DNA of 64,000 nucleotides from Streptomyces sp. RB17 (GTDB lineage: Bacteria > Actinomycetota > Actinomycetes > Streptomycetales > Streptomycetaceae), in assembly GCF_009604455.1 (NCBI RefSeq), contig NZ_WEGL01000004.1, positions 310,001 through 374,000 on the forward strand. The letters run 5' to 3'. A program made the translations under genes and the position numbers. Below are positions 55,591 through 64,000 of the stretch, one piece after another. Each line of letters opens with the position of its first letter. The stretch's first letter is position 1. Below the pieces are notes generated by a model, which was given only the letters and a program-made list of their open reading frames with translations, did no database searches and was not told the DNA's origin.

Positions 55591-57315
55591 TCAGCCTTCC
55601 TCGCCGCCGAAGCGCTCCTTGTACGCCGCCAGGTCCTCGTCGGTCAGCTTGGCGAACAGCACCGGCGGGACCGTGAAGGGGGTGCCGGCGGGGACCGAGG
55701 TCAGGGACTTGGCCTCGGCCTCGGTGATCCAGGCGGCCGTGTCGTCCGGCAGGTCGAAGGCGCCGCGCATCACCTTCGCCGTCGCCGGGATCAGCGGCTC
55801 GGAGACCACCGCGTACAGGTGGATCAGGTTCATAGCCGTACGCAGGGTGAGGGCCGCGGCGTCCTTGTCGGTCTTGATCTGCAGCCAGGGGGCCTTCTCC
55901 TCCAGGTAGGAGTTGCCCGCCGACCACAGGGCGCGCAGGGCCGCGGCGGCCTTGCGGAACTGCAGGGTCTCCATGTGGCCCTCGTACTCGGCGAGGAGTT
56001 CGGCGATCTGCTCACCGAGCTTGGCCTCGGCCTCGCCGGGGGTGCCGCCCGCGGGGACCTCCTCGCCGAAGCGCTTCTTCGAGAAGGACAGCACGCGGTT
56101 GACGAAGTTGCCGAGGGTGTCGGCGAGGTCCTTGTTGACCGTGGCGGTGAAGTGCTCCCAGGTGAAGGACGAGTCGTCCGACTCGGGGGCGTTGGCGATG
56201 AGGAAGTAGCGCCAGTAGTCGGCCGGGAGGATGTCCAGGGCCTGGTCGGTGAAGACACCGCGCTTCTGGCTGGTGGAGAACTTGCCGCCGTAGTACGTCA
56301 GCCAGTTGAAGGCCTTGACGTAGTCCACCTTCTTCCACGGCTCGCGCACGCCCAGCTCGGTGGCCGGGAACATCACCGTGTGGAAGGGGACGTTGTCCTT
56401 CGCCATGAACTCGGTGTAGCGGACGGGGTTCTCACCGGAGTCCGCGTCGTACCACCACGACTTCCAGTCCCGGTTCTCCGGGTCCTGGTCGGCCCACTCC
56501 TTCGTCGCGCCGATGTACTCGATCGGCGCGTCGAACCAGACGTAGAAGACCTTGCCCTCGGCGGCCAGCTCCGGCCAGGTGTCGGCCGGGACCGGGACGC
56601 CCCAGTCCAGGTCACGGGTGATCGCGCGGTCGTGCAGGCCCTCGGTCAGCCACTTGTGGGCGATGGAGGAGGCGAGCTGCGGCCAGTCCTTGTCGTGCCG
56701 GGCCACCCACTCGCGGACCTCGTTCTCCAGCTTCGACTGGAGGAGGAAGAGGTGCTTGGTCTCGCGGACCTCCAGGTCGGTGGAGCCGGAGATCGCCGAG
56801 CGCGGGTTGATCAGGTCGGTCGGGTCCAGCACGCGGGTGCAGTTCTCGCACTGGTCGCCGCGGGCCTTGTCGTAGCCGCAGTGGGGGCAGGTGCCCTCGA
56901 CATAGCGGTCGGGCAGGAAACGGCCGTCGGCGGGGCTGTAGACCTGGCGGATCGCCCGCTCCTCGATGAATCCGTTCTCGTTCAGCTTGCGGGCGAAGTG
57001 CTGGGTGATCTCGCGGTTCTCCGGGGAGGAGCTGCGGCCGAAGTAGTCGAAGGCGAGCTGGAAGCCGTCGTAGACCGCCTTCTGCGCGTCGTGCGCCTGG
57101 GCGCAGAACTGGTCGACCGGCAGGCCCTGCTCCTTCGCGGCCAGCTCGGCCGGGGTGCCGTGTTCGTCGGTGGCGCAGATGTACAGGACGTCGTGGCCGC
57201 GCTGGCGCAGGTACCGGGAGTACACGTCCGCCGGGAGCATGGACCCCACCATGTTGCCCAGGTGCTTGATCCCGTTGATGTACGGAAGGGCGCTGGTGAT
57301 GAGGTGTCGAGCCAT
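55591..57315 (-). CDS. metG: Methionyl-tRNA synthetase
   Basis: 574 aa from ATG 57315 (MARHLITSALPYINGIKHLGN); a 39-codon upstream extension is not favoured. Class I motifs: HLGN of the HIGH site at 18-21, and KFSTSQKRG (345-353) in place of KMSKS, as in many MetG proteins with Ser/Thr at this site. A zinc knuckle of four Cys (143, 146, 156, 159) is complete. The C-terminal anticodon-binding helical domain is present; no extra C-terminal tRNA-binding domain is seen. It charges tRNA-Met for initiation and elongation. Confidence 0.96.
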   Translation of the reverse strand: MARHLITSALPYINGIKHLGNMVGSMLPADVYSRYLRQRGHDVLYICATDEHGTPAELAAKEQGLPVDQFCAQAHDAQKAVYDGFQLAFDYFGRSSSPENREITQHFARKLNENGFIEERAIRQVYSPADGRFLPDRYVEGTCPHCGYDKARGDQCENCTRVLDPTDLINPRSAISGSTDLEVRETKHLFLLQSKLENEVREWVARHDKDWPQLASSIAHKWLTEGLHDRAITRDLDWGVPVPADTWPELAAEGKVFYVWFDAPIEYIGATKEWADQDPENRDWKSWWYDADSGENPVRYTEFMAKDNVPFHTVMFPATELGVREPWKKVDYVKAFNWLTYYGGKFSTSQKRGVFTDQALDILPADYWRYFLIANAPESDDSSFTWEHFTATVNKDLADTLGNFVNRVLSFSKKRFGEEVPAGGTPGEAEAKLGEQIAELLAEYEGHMETLQFRKAAAALRALWSAGNSYLEEKAPWLQIKTDKDAAALTLRTAMNLIHLYAVVSEPLIPATAKVMRGAFDLPDDTAAWITEAEAKSLTSVPAGTPFTVPPVLFAKLTDEDLAAYKERFGGEEG

Positions 57316-57380
57316 CGTGGCTGCTCCCAGGTCGCTGCTTTTCTGCGGTTTCGAACCTTGAAATCGTAGCCGACATGGGT

Positions 57381-57424
57381 GGGCCGCCCGCTTCCCGTTT
57401 TGCAGGGTGGGAAGCGTGCGGCCC
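57381..57424 (-). terminator. Hairpin terminator after the VWA gene, ahead of metG
   Basis: GGGCCGC (57381-57387) pairs with GCGGCCC (57418-57424) and, after two unpaired bases, GCTTCCC (57390-57396) pairs with GGGAAGC (57409-57415) around a 12-nt loop. It lies downstream of the VWA stop on the leftward strand. Confidence 0.75.
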
Positions 57425-57458
57425 GGTGTCACTGAGTGTGACGGTCCGTGGTGGTCCG

Positions 57459-58760
57459 TTACGGGCGCCAGGCGGCGAGGACGCCCTCGTACAGCTCGGT
57501 GTCCGTCAGCTCGCGGGGGGTGGGGCCCGCGTGGAAGAAGGACGTGTTGTCGGACTTCACCTTGCGGAGGTAGTCGAAGGCCTTGTTGTCGTGCTCTCCG
57601 AAGGCGACGAAGGAGAAGAAGACGGCGGGATGGGACTGCGCGGCTTCGGTCAGGGCCTGGGTGGCGGGGGTCTTCGCGTCCGGGGCGCCGTCGGTCTGGA
57701 AGACGACGAGGGCGGGGGTGGCGGGGGTGGCGTCCTTCTCGTACGCGTCGTAGTGGGCGAGTACGGCCGCTACGGCGGCGTGGTAGCTGGTACGGCCCAT
57801 GCGGCCGAGGCCGGCGTGGACGTCGTCGATCTTCGTCTCGTGGTCCGGGGTGAGGGTGAGGTCGGTGGTGCCGTCGATCTCCGTGGAGAAGAAGACGGTG
57901 TGGACCGTGGCCTCGGGGTCCAGGTGGGCGGCGAGGGCGAGGGTCTGGTCGGCGAGGGCCTGGGCGGAGCCGTCCTTGTAGTACGGCCGCATGCTCGCGG
58001 AGCGGTCGAGCACGAGGTAGACCTTCGCTCGGGTGCCGGTGAGGTCGGTCTTCTTCAGGGTGGTGGTGGCGGCCTTGTAGGCGGTGGCGAGGGAGGGGGT
58101 GCGGGACTTGACCTTGGCGAGGGTGGTGGCGGGGCTCTTCTTGTCCGCCTCGGCTTCGCCTTCGGCGGGGATGTCGCTCCCACCCGCACCATCTGTGCGG
58201 GTCTCGTCGTCGGCTGCGGTCGCCTCCGGCGTGGGGGCCGGTGCGTCGTTCGCCTCGGCTTGGCCTTCGGCGTCGGTGTTCCCGCTCGGACCATCTGTGC
58301 GGGTCTCGTCGTCGGCTGCCGGTGGCCCCTGTGGGGCGTCCTCGCCGTCGGCGGCTTGCGGGGCCGTCGTCTCGTCGGACGGTACGGCGGTCTCCTCCGT
58401 CACCGACACCGCCTCGACGACCTCCCGCACCTCAGCCTCCGGTTCGGCCTGTTCCTGAGCCTCTGTCGGCTCCGTGACCTCCGGCTCGGCCTCTTCCTTT
58501 GCCTCTGCCCTCTCCAAGGGGAGAATGTCCGGCTCGCCTTCCGCCGGGTGGGGGACCTTTACGTTGTTGAAGGCCGCTGCCACCAGGTCGTGCTCCCCGG
58601 GGGAGGAGCGGCGGGGCTCCGGGACGGTGGGGTCGGCCGCCGGGGCCGTGGGCTGGAGGGTTTCCGGTTGCGCCGGCAGGCGGTCCGCACCCTCTGCCTC
58701 GGTGGCTCGTCCCTTGCGGGCGCGGCTGAATGCGTTCCGCAGGAGAGTGAGAATGCCCAT
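57459..58760 (-). CDS. VWA domain protein with an acidic repetitive N-terminus
   Basis: 433 aa from ATG 58760; a further in-frame extension upstream overlaps other coding sequence and is rejected. Residues 1-20 are basic, then 21-205 are acidic and repetitive (Glu, Asp, Pro, Ala, Thr; ADDETRTDG appears twice). The C-terminal VWA domain (from about 243) has the MIDAS metal motif DRSAS at 252-256, then a Thr and Asp at the expected positions (FFSTEIDGTTDLT and VFQTDGAPD). VWA proteins of the TerD/stress-type neighbourhood are common in Streptomyces; partner unknown. Probably cytoplasmic. Confidence 0.82.
   Translation of the reverse strand: MGILTLLRNAFSRARKGRATEAEGADRLPAQPETLQPTAPAADPTVPEPRRSSPGEHDLVAAAFNNVKVPHPAEGEPDILPLERAEAKEEAEPEVTEPTEAQEQAEPEAEVREVVEAVSVTEETAVPSDETTAPQAADGEDAPQGPPAADDETRTDGPSGNTDAEGQAEANDAPAPTPEATAADDETRTDGAGGSDIPAEGEAEADKKSPATTLAKVKSRTPSLATAYKAATTTLKKTDLTGTRAKVYLVLDRSASMRPYYKDGSAQALADQTLALAAHLDPEATVHTVFFSTEIDGTTDLTLTPDHETKIDDVHAGLGRMGRTSYHAAVAAVLAHYDAYEKDATPATPALVVFQTDGAPDAKTPATQALTEAAQSHPAVFFSFVAFGEHDNKAFDYLRKVKSDNTSFFHAGPTPRELTDTELYEGVLAAWRP
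58188..58319 (-). repeat. 102-bp-spaced exact 30-bp repeats in the VWA gene
   Basis: A 30-bp sequence beginning ACCATCTGTGCGGGTCTCGT occurs at 58188-58217 and, unchanged, at 58290-58319. It encodes the two ADDETRTDG units, so one block of about 34 residues has been duplicated in tandem. Confidence 0.85.
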
Positions 58761-58833
58761 GTGTGCAACCCTTCGCGTGAGTTGATCCACGTCGATCCCT
58801 GGCCAGGACGGACACGTAAGGTTAGCGAAGCTC

Positions 58834-60777
58834 TCAGTGGGGAGAAGCGATCGCCCGGGCCGCCGCGACTTCCTGGCGGAGCGGCTCCAGGACGCTGCCC
58901 GCGGGGCCGGTGAGGTCCGTGCGGACCGGGGTGAGCGTCTCCGCGTTCCGTACGCCCTCCGACAGCTCCCGGAGTTGCAGTACCACCTGCGCGATCTCGG
59001 GCGAGGACGGGGGCGGTGTCCCGTGCCGCACGCGGACGCGGGCGGCCGTGGTCGCGTCGACGATACGTTCCACCGCCACGACCAGCGGCCACCACGCGGC
59101 GGCACGGCGGCCGGTCGGCGGTGGTTCGGTCAGGGCCCGCTGGAACTCCGTACGGATCACCGACAGGTCGCGGTAGAGGCGGCGGCGCATGCGGGCCCGC
59201 TCGGCGGGGTCCCCGTCGGCGGCGAACGCCGTCTCCACGTACCGCGCCGTGTCCGCCACCGCGTCGGCCAGGCGGTCGCCGACCCTGGTGCGCCAGCTCT
59301 CCGGCCACAGGAGGTAGCCGGCGGTCAGGGCGATCGCGCAGCCGAGGAGTGAGTCCGCCAGGCGAGGGAGGAGCAGGGCTGTTCCCTGGTGGTTCAGGAT
59401 GTCCGACAGCAGGAGGATCACCGGGGTGATCGCTGCCGTCTGGTAGCCGTAGCCGCGGGGGGTCAGCGCCGGGATCAGGGGCGCCAGGAGCAGCATCACG
59501 AGCACGTCCCACCAGCCCAGCGGGACCTCCGCCAGGACCACCGCCGCGATCACCAGGCCCGCCACCGTGCCGAGGGCCCGTAGCAGGGCGCGGGAGAAGA
59601 CCGAGCCGAAGTCCGGCTTCAGCACGAAGGTGATCGTCAGGGCCACCCAGTAGGACCGGGGAACGGGGATCAACGACACCAGGGCCTGGGCGATGCCGAT
59701 GCACAGCGCCAGGCGCAGGCCGTAGCGCCAGGAGTTGGCCGACAGTACGACGTTGCGGGCCGCCCGCGCCGTGCGGATGCCCAGTGCGGCGGGGCGGCCC
59801 AGGCGGTCGTCGATGCCCCGGGGGTCCACGTCGGGGGCCGTCACCACCTCGGCCATGTGGCGCAGGGCGTGGTCCACCGCGCGGGCCGTCTCCGTCGTCG
59901 GCACCGGGAGGTCCAGGGCCGGCGGACCGGTGTGGCCCGTTTCCACCGCCCGGGCCAGGTGGTGGACCGCCTCGGGGATTTCGAGCGGCAGGGGGCGGGC
60001 TGCCAGATGGGCCGCGGGGGCCACCTCCAACACCGGCGTGATGGCGTTCAACTGGGCCAGCAGACGGGTGAGGTCGCGGCTGCGGCCGTGGTGGCGGGCG
60101 CGCCGGGCCAGGATCAGGTCGTAGGACTGGTTGAGGGACTGGGTGACGGTACGGCGGGCCTCGTCGTACTCCTCGACGTGGTCCGTGCCGGAGACGGCGA
60201 GGAGCCCGGCGACGGCGCGGTAGGCGGCCGCCACCGCCGTGCGTTCGGGTACGCCCGAGCGGAACGGCCAGGCCAGCAGGGCGAGGAGGAGGACCAGCAG
60301 GCCGCCGCCCGTCATCAGGGCCGGGGCCAGCCACCAGGGGTGGGGGAGCGGGAGACCCGCGCCGATCACGCAGTTGAGCAGGAGGAGCAGGCCGGAGACC
60401 GAGGCGACCGCGCCGATCGTCGAGATCATGCCGGAGAGCAGGGCGATCCCGGTCACCACGGCCACCGCGTACCAGCCGTGGCCGTACACCAGCGCGCCCA
60501 GCGTCACACCGACCGCGCCGAAGAGCTGCGGGACGGCGATGTTGAGGATGCGCATGCGGTAGGCGTCGGCGGTGTCGCCGATGACGCCCGACAGGGCGCC
60601 CATGGAGGCGAGCGCGCCGTACGCCGGGTGGCCGGTGGCGAGGCCGGCTGCCAGGGAGAGGGCCATCGCCACGGCGGCGCGGGCGACGGCGGCCTTGTTG
60701 ACGGGGGCCTGCTGGGGGCGGAGGTTCCGGACCAGCCAGTCGGGAGGGGTGAGGCCGATGGGGAACTCGCGCGACAT
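58834..60777 (-). CDS. FUSC family (aromatic acid exporter-type) membrane protein
   Basis: 647 aa from ATG 60777; an extended reading upstream is a Pro/Arg/Gly-rich frame in repeat sequence and is rejected. Two halves of about five helices each are separated by a soluble middle region (about 190-370), the FUSC layout. The second half has SYWVALTITFVLKPDFGSVFSRALLRALGTVAGLVIAAVVL, the conserved FUSC signature. Family members export aromatic carboxylic acids or act at the envelope. It follows the VWA gene upstream with 73 bp between them and may share its transcript. Confidence 0.88.
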   Translation of the reverse strand: MSREFPIGLTPPDWLVRNLRPQQAPVNKAAVARAAVAMALSLAAGLATGHPAYGALASMGALSGVIGDTADAYRMRILNIAVPQLFGAVGVTLGALVYGHGWYAVAVVTGIALLSGMISTIGAVASVSGLLLLLNCVIGAGLPLPHPWWLAPALMTGGGLLVLLLALLAWPFRSGVPERTAVAAAYRAVAGLLAVSGTDHVEEYDEARRTVTQSLNQSYDLILARRARHHGRSRDLTRLLAQLNAITPVLEVAPAAHLAARPLPLEIPEAVHHLARAVETGHTGPPALDLPVPTTETARAVDHALRHMAEVVTAPDVDPRGIDDRLGRPAALGIRTARAARNVVLSANSWRYGLRLALCIGIAQALVSLIPVPRSYWVALTITFVLKPDFGSVFSRALLRALGTVAGLVIAAVVLAEVPLGWWDVLVMLLLAPLIPALTPRGYGYQTAAITPVILLLSDILNHQGTALLLPRLADSLLGCAIALTAGYLLWPESWRTRVGDRLADAVADTARYVETAFAADGDPAERARMRRRLYRDLSVIRTEFQRALTEPPPTGRRAAAWWPLVVAVERIVDATTAARVRVRHGTPPPSSPEIAQVVLQLRELSEGVRNAETLTPVRTDLTGPAGSVLEPLRQEVAAARAIASPH

Positions 60778-61230
60778 GCGGCCATTATCGCCGGTTCGCT
60801 CCGGACCGACCGGAGTCGTCCCAGGCCCACGGCCTGGTCCGGCGCGGGTCGTCCGTGGGTTCCGCGTCCTGGTCCGGTGCGGGCCGTCCGTGGGTTCCGT
60901 GTCCTGGTCCGGCTCGGGTCGTGCGCCCCTCTCCCGTGCTGGTCCAGTCGGTCGTCCGCCGGTTTCTGTCCTGGTGCACCTGGGGGGCGTGGTCCCCGGT
61001 CCCCGCTCCGGCCCACCGGGGGTCGTGCCACGGTCCCCGCTCTGGTCCATGAAGGCCGTCCGCCGGTCCCCCGGTCTTCCTGGCCTCTGTCCCTGAACCC
61101 GCCCCCGGTCCTCCCGGCCTCCGTTCCCGACCCCGACCCCGCCCTCGTCTTCCTGGCCGCCGACCCCGCCCCACCCTCGCCCCCGGAGTCCTCCGCAGGC
61201 CCACCCGAAGTCCTCCGCGGTCCACCGGAG
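60778..61230. other. Gene-free repeat-bearing stretch
   Basis: About 450 bp with no supportable gene. It holds the 35-bp repeats at 60833-60925 and a further Pro/Arg-rich low-complexity part (61080-61230). Confidence 0.55.
60833..60925 (+). repeat. 35-bp tandem repeat
   Basis: Two full 35-bp units (60833-60867 and 60868-60902) starting CCTGGTCCGG and a third partial one (60903-60925). The units differ at three positions. They are not in a supported gene. Confidence 0.85.
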
Positions 61231-62187
61231 TCATCCGCGCCGGTGGAGGGTGACGTCCACGACGAGGGCGCGGTGGTCGCTCCCGGGGACGCGGAGGAAG
61301 CGGGCGTCGGTCGCGGTGAAGTCCGGGGAGAGCAGGACGTGGTCGATCTGGGTGCCGACGACGGAGGCGGTGCGCGCGGGCCAGCTGGCGGTGTGGTCGT
61401 GTCCGGCGAGACGGGCGGCGTCGGTCAGGCCGGTGTCGAGGACGCGGCGGAAGGCCGCGTGGTCCTGGGTGGCGTTGAAGTCGCCGGCCAGGATGGTGGG
61501 CGTACGGCGGTCGGCGGCCGCGAAGGCGCTGAGCCTGCCGAGTTCGCGCTGCCACAGGCCGACCTGGTCGGGCAACGGCGGCATGGGATGGGCGAGTTGG
61601 AGGCGTACGGCGTGGCCGTGCACGTCGGCGACGGCGCCGGGCATGCCCATGATGCCGGGGACACCGGCCGTCGGCGTCAGGGGATAGCGGCTGAGGATGA
61701 GCGAGCCGTGGGAGCCGGCCGCGCGGACCGCCTGCCGGTACGGGTAGACGGTCGCGAAGTCGCCCTCCAGCGTGGCCTGGCAGCTGAACTCGCACTCCTC
61801 GACGAAGACGATGTCCGGGCGGCGGTCCCGGATCCGCGGGACGAGGGCGGGGGTGCCGCGCCCGAACTCCACGTTGGAGGTCAGCACGCGCAGGGTGGCG
61901 AGCGGCCTGCCGCCGGGGCCGGCGGTGTCGTCGTACGGCTGGAGGTACCAGGTGAGCACGCCGAGTACGACGGCCCCGCAGACCAGGCCCGGCCACCAGC
62001 GGGTGAGCAGTGCGCAGAGCAGGGCGAAGCCGGTCGGCACGAGCAGCCAGGGCAGGAAGGCGAGCAGCTGGGGTACCGGGGTGACGCCGTCGGTGTCGGC
62101 GACCCGGCAGCCGATGACCACGCCGACCCCGGCGAGCAGCAGTCCGGCACACCAGATACCGAGCCTGCGTCCGGGGTGACGGGTCAC
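61231..62187 (-). CDS. Membrane-anchored endonuclease/exonuclease/phosphatase (EEP) family protein
   Basis: 318 aa. Three N-terminal transmembrane helices (about 8-85) are followed by an EEP domain: SNVEFGRGTP with the metal-site Asn, FVEECEFS (metal Glu), LAGDFNATQDH, and the C-terminal SDHRALVVDVTLH with the catalytic Asp-His pair. The active site faces outside, so it may cleave extracellular phosphodiesters. All catalytic positions are present, so the protein is probably active. Neighbours are unrelated. Confidence 0.88.
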   Translation of the reverse strand: MTRHPGRRLGIWCAGLLLAGVGVVIGCRVADTDGVTPVPQLLAFLPWLLVPTGFALLCALLTRWWPGLVCGAVVLGVLTWYLQPYDDTAGPGGRPLATLRVLTSNVEFGRGTPALVPRIRDRRPDIVFVEECEFSCQATLEGDFATVYPYRQAVRAAGSHGSLILSRYPLTPTAGVPGIMGMPGAVADVHGHAVRLQLAHPMPPLPDQVGLWQRELGRLSAFAAADRRTPTILAGDFNATQDHAAFRRVLDTGLTDAARLAGHDHTASWPARTASVVGTQIDHVLLSPDFTATDARFLRVPGSDHRALVVDVTLHRRG

Positions 62188-62408
62188 GGGCCGAGCCTAC
62201 GGCGGGCGTTCCACCGCGCGCCAGGAAACGGTTCACGGCCGTCCACGCGTCGGCGAACCGGTCCCCGAAGTCCCAGGCTTGGCGGCGGACTTGCACCTCG
62301 CCCCGGTAGCGCCGCCGCCACGGTGTCTCCGGGGTGGTGTCGGGTCGTACGCGCCGAACCCCCGGCGGATATCCACAGGCTGGGGACGGTGTGTGCCGGA
62401 GGTCCGCC

Positions 62409-63386
62409 TCAGGCCTGGGCTTGGGTCGGCGTCGGGGTCGGAGAGGAGCTGGGGGACGGGGGTGACGCCGGCGGGGCGGAGGGGGGCGTGGGGCGGGGCA
62501 GGTGGAGGCGGCGGGTCAGCCATGTGGTCAGCCCCACCGTGAGGCCCAGGCCGAGCAGGAGCCAGGCCACCGTGCGCAGGGTGCCGGTGAGGGCGTCGTA
62601 GACCGCGCCGGCCGCCGGGTGGGGGACGCCGGCGGGCAGGCCGGCGAGGGTGAGGCTCCGGCCGACGGCCACGGCCAGGGCCAGCGCGCCGCCGCCCAGG
62701 GCCGTGCCCAGCGCGGTCGCGGCGACGGCGTGACGGCGGTGGACGGCGAGGGCGATCCCGCCGGCGGCGAAGGCGACGGCCGCCACCGGCAGCCAGAAAC
62801 CGGCGACTTCGAGCACGTGGAAACCCTTCCGGAATGAGGCGAGTTCGCTTGCGGGGAGGACGGAGACCGCGGTGTGCTCCACCGGGATGCGCGCGGCGAG
62901 CGGCACATGGTCCCGGGTCAGCTGACGCTTGACCTGGTCCGTGACGGGGGCGAAGTCGATGGTGACCGCCCGTCCGGCCGCAGCGTCGCCCTCCTCCTCG
63001 CGCAGGGCGCGCAGGACCGCGTCGTGGGTGACCCGGTTGCCGGTGACCCAGGCCAGCCGGAAGGCCTCGGTCCGGGTGAAGGAGCGCACCGCGTCCCGCA
63101 CGAAGGGGCGGAGGGAGCCTCCCCCAGAGGGGGTACCCCCAGCCGGGCGGACGTCCAGATGCTGGTCCACCGCGCGCAGGATGCCCTCACCGACCGTGTC
63201 CGCGACGGCCTCCCGCACGTTCGGGTCGGCCGCCAGCGGCGCCATCGCGCTGACGTACCGGCCCGTGTCGGCGAGCCCGTACGCCGCCCAGGCCGCCAGC
63301 GCGCCGAACGGCACGAGGAGGCAGGACAGGGCGAGCAGTACGGCCGACAGGGCGCTCCTGAGACGTGGGGGCACGCTTCCAGACAA
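62409..63386 (-). CDS. Membrane protein of unknown function
   Basis: 325 aa. It begins with a helix (SALSAVLLALSCLLVPFGALAAWAAYGLA) and a GRYVSAMAPLAADPNVREAVADTVG region, then has a 90-residue soluble extracytoplasmic part, further helices and a Pro/Ser/Thr-rich tail. The sequence is typical of a conserved Streptomyces membrane protein, but I do not recognise a functional family. Residues about 81-90 are encoded by an interspersed repeat (63116-63140), so this section is recent or tolerant of change. Stop and start are clear. Confidence 0.7.
   Translation of the reverse strand: MSGSVPPRLRSALSAVLLALSCLLVPFGALAAWAAYGLADTGRYVSAMAPLAADPNVREAVADTVGEGILRAVDQHLDVRPAGGTPSGGGSLRPFVRDAVRSFTRTEAFRLAWVTGNRVTHDAVLRALREEEGDAAAGRAVTIDFAPVTDQVKRQLTRDHVPLAARIPVEHTAVSVLPASELASFRKGFHVLEVAGFWLPVAAVAFAAGGIALAVHRRHAVAATALGTALGGGALALAVAVGRSLTLAGLPAGVPHPAAGAVYDALTGTLRTVAWLLLGLGLTVGLTTWLTRRLHLPRPTPPSAPPASPPSPSSSPTPTPTQAQA
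63116..63140 (-). repeat. Second copy of the GGGGGT..GGGGGAGGCT repeat, in a coding region
   Basis: GGGGGTACCCCC (63129-63140) and AGCCTCCCCC (63116-63125, i.e. GGGGGAGGCT on the minus strand) match the two blocks of the copy at 5247-5290. It is in frame in the membrane protein gene. Confidence 0.65.
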
Positions 63387-63660
63387 CGGCCCCGCGGGCG
63401 TGGACGCGAGCGGAGCGCGTGCGTTCGGGGCAAGACCCGCACCCCTTGGCGGAACTGGGGATTCCGATCTCCGGTGGAGGGTTCACCCGAACGGGTGTTT
63501 CCTGGTGTGGGGGAGGAGACCGGTGCAAGGCCGGGTGAGGGAAGTGGGGAACACGGGGGAGGCGTGGGCCCCGGCCCGCCGGGACCCACGCCCACAACCC
63601 CACACAACCCCCCACAACGCCCCTCAACACCCGCCGCAACACCCGCGCGGCCCGCCCGGG

Positions 63661-64000
63661 TCAGCGGACCCGGTTCCCGAACGCGTCCTCGCGCGTGTAA
63701 TAGCGGTAGAAGAACGTGCCGAAGGTGCACCCCGCGACGAGCAGCGACATCATCACGGTCCGCCAGACCGAGTGCGGCGTCTGGATGTACAGGAAGCCGA
63801 ACGCGATGCCCACGAATGCCGACCACAGCAGCGCGTGCACCTCCCTCGCCATCCGCGGGGCCAGCCTCAGCAGGGCGATGGACACCACCGCGAACACCAG
63901 CGCGCTGAGCCAGCCGAGCAGCAGGTTCCCGCCGGTGATGGAGCCGCCCTGGCGGGCGTCGGCCGCGACCCAGTAGCCGTAGACCAGGCCCAGCAGGACC
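63661..64000 (-). CDS. Membrane protein, cut by the right edge
   Basis: The last 112 codons of a leftward gene that continues beyond the window; no start is seen. Four hydrophobic segments (VLLGLVYGYWVAAD, LLLGWLSALVFAVVSIALLRLA, LLWSAFVGIAFGFLYIQ, VMMSLLVAGCTFGTFFYRYY) mark a multi-pass membrane protein. The C-terminus is basic, FGNRVR. The family is unclear. The 274 bp between its stop and the next gene contain no further gene. Confidence 0.65.
   Translation of the reverse strand, partial: VLLGLVYGYWVAADARQGGSITGGNLLLGWLSALVFAVVSIALLRLAPRMAREVHALLWSAFVGIAFGFLYIQTPHSVWRTVMMSLLVAGCTFGTFFYRYYTREDAFGNRVR

Noticed and set aside
62814..62827. GAGCACGTGGAAAC as a third parS
   Set aside because: Only the CACGTG core and right arm match; several mismatches in the left arm, and it encodes conserved residues of the membrane protein.
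1..64000. Prophage, integrative element or IS element
   Set aside because: No integrase, transposase with intact catalytic residues, terminal inverted repeats or att sites were seen, and composition is even.

Overview
The window is high-GC actinobacterial chromosome, most probably from a Streptomyces species. The evidence is the very high GC content with G/C-rich third codon positions, frequent GTG and TTG starts, ATGA/GTGA stop-start overlaps, a mycothiol-dependent enzyme family, a bacterial proteasome activator ending in Gly-Pro-Tyr-Leu, and interspersed repeats of the Streptomyces type. Two ParB-binding parS-like sites and three perfect TTGTCCACA DnaA-box-like sites suggest the segment lies in the origin-proximal half of the chromosome. 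Almost everything is core or conserved accessory content; no prophage, IS element, CRISPR array, rRNA or tRNA gene was found.

Layout. 1-10,002: phenylacetate catabolism. paaA-paaE run leftwards (paaE is cut by the edge), paaN also runs leftwards, and paaH-paaR run rightwards. A DUF5819 / HTTM / SpoU methyltransferase unit (3,097-6,052) is wedged inside the locus. 10,028-14,340: an Lrp-type regulator divergent from a branched-chain 2-oxoacid dehydrogenase operon (E1 alpha, E1 beta, E2). One operator motif, ACCGAA(C)(G/A)ATCGGT, lies upstream of paaA, between paaN and paaH, and upstream of this bkd operon. 14,410-17,883: molybdenum cofactor genes (mobA fused to DUF6457, moeA) and a quinone oxidoreductase; parS overlaps the moeA stop codon. 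18,030-24,617: an exported His/Gln-rich protein, the proteasome activator Bpa/PafE, two divergent membrane Ser/Thr kinases and an APH-fold kinase. 25,108-28,688: a second, paralogous bkd operon.

28,689-29,628 holds no convincing gene. 29,629-37,521: a secreted protein, a D-Ala-D-Ala carboxypeptidase, a GntR/MFS pair, a mycothiol-dependent-type enzyme, a nitrilase-family hydrolase, a LURP-one-like protein, a GlxA-type regulator and a cupin. 37,690-44,100: an RTX-like secreted protein, a thioredoxin-NHL protein, DUF6458, an M18 aminopeptidase and a long acyl-CoA dehydrogenase. 44,520-47,559: SseB-like and DUF3592-like proteins, a pirin, a very small secreted cysteine peptide (41 aa) and a MerR regulator.

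47,669-51,321: an AI-2E-family transporter and a PAS/GAF/PP2C/HATPase phosphatase converge and overlap by about 550 bp through a repeat array that both genes read as a C-terminal tail. 51,540-57,315: aspS (with a second parS-like site inside it), an orphan AbiEii-type nucleotidyltransferase, a PD-(D/E)XK-like protein, a DoxX-like protein and metG. 57,459-64,000: a VWA protein, an FUSC-family transporter, an endonuclease/exonuclease/phosphatase-fold membrane protein and two membrane proteins, the last cut by the right edge.

Functionally the left third concerns CoA-thioester catabolism of aromatic and branched-chain substrates, with possible shared control by the TetR-type PaaR. The rest is housekeeping (tRNA charging, Moco synthesis, cell wall, protein quality control) mixed with regulators and membrane proteins.
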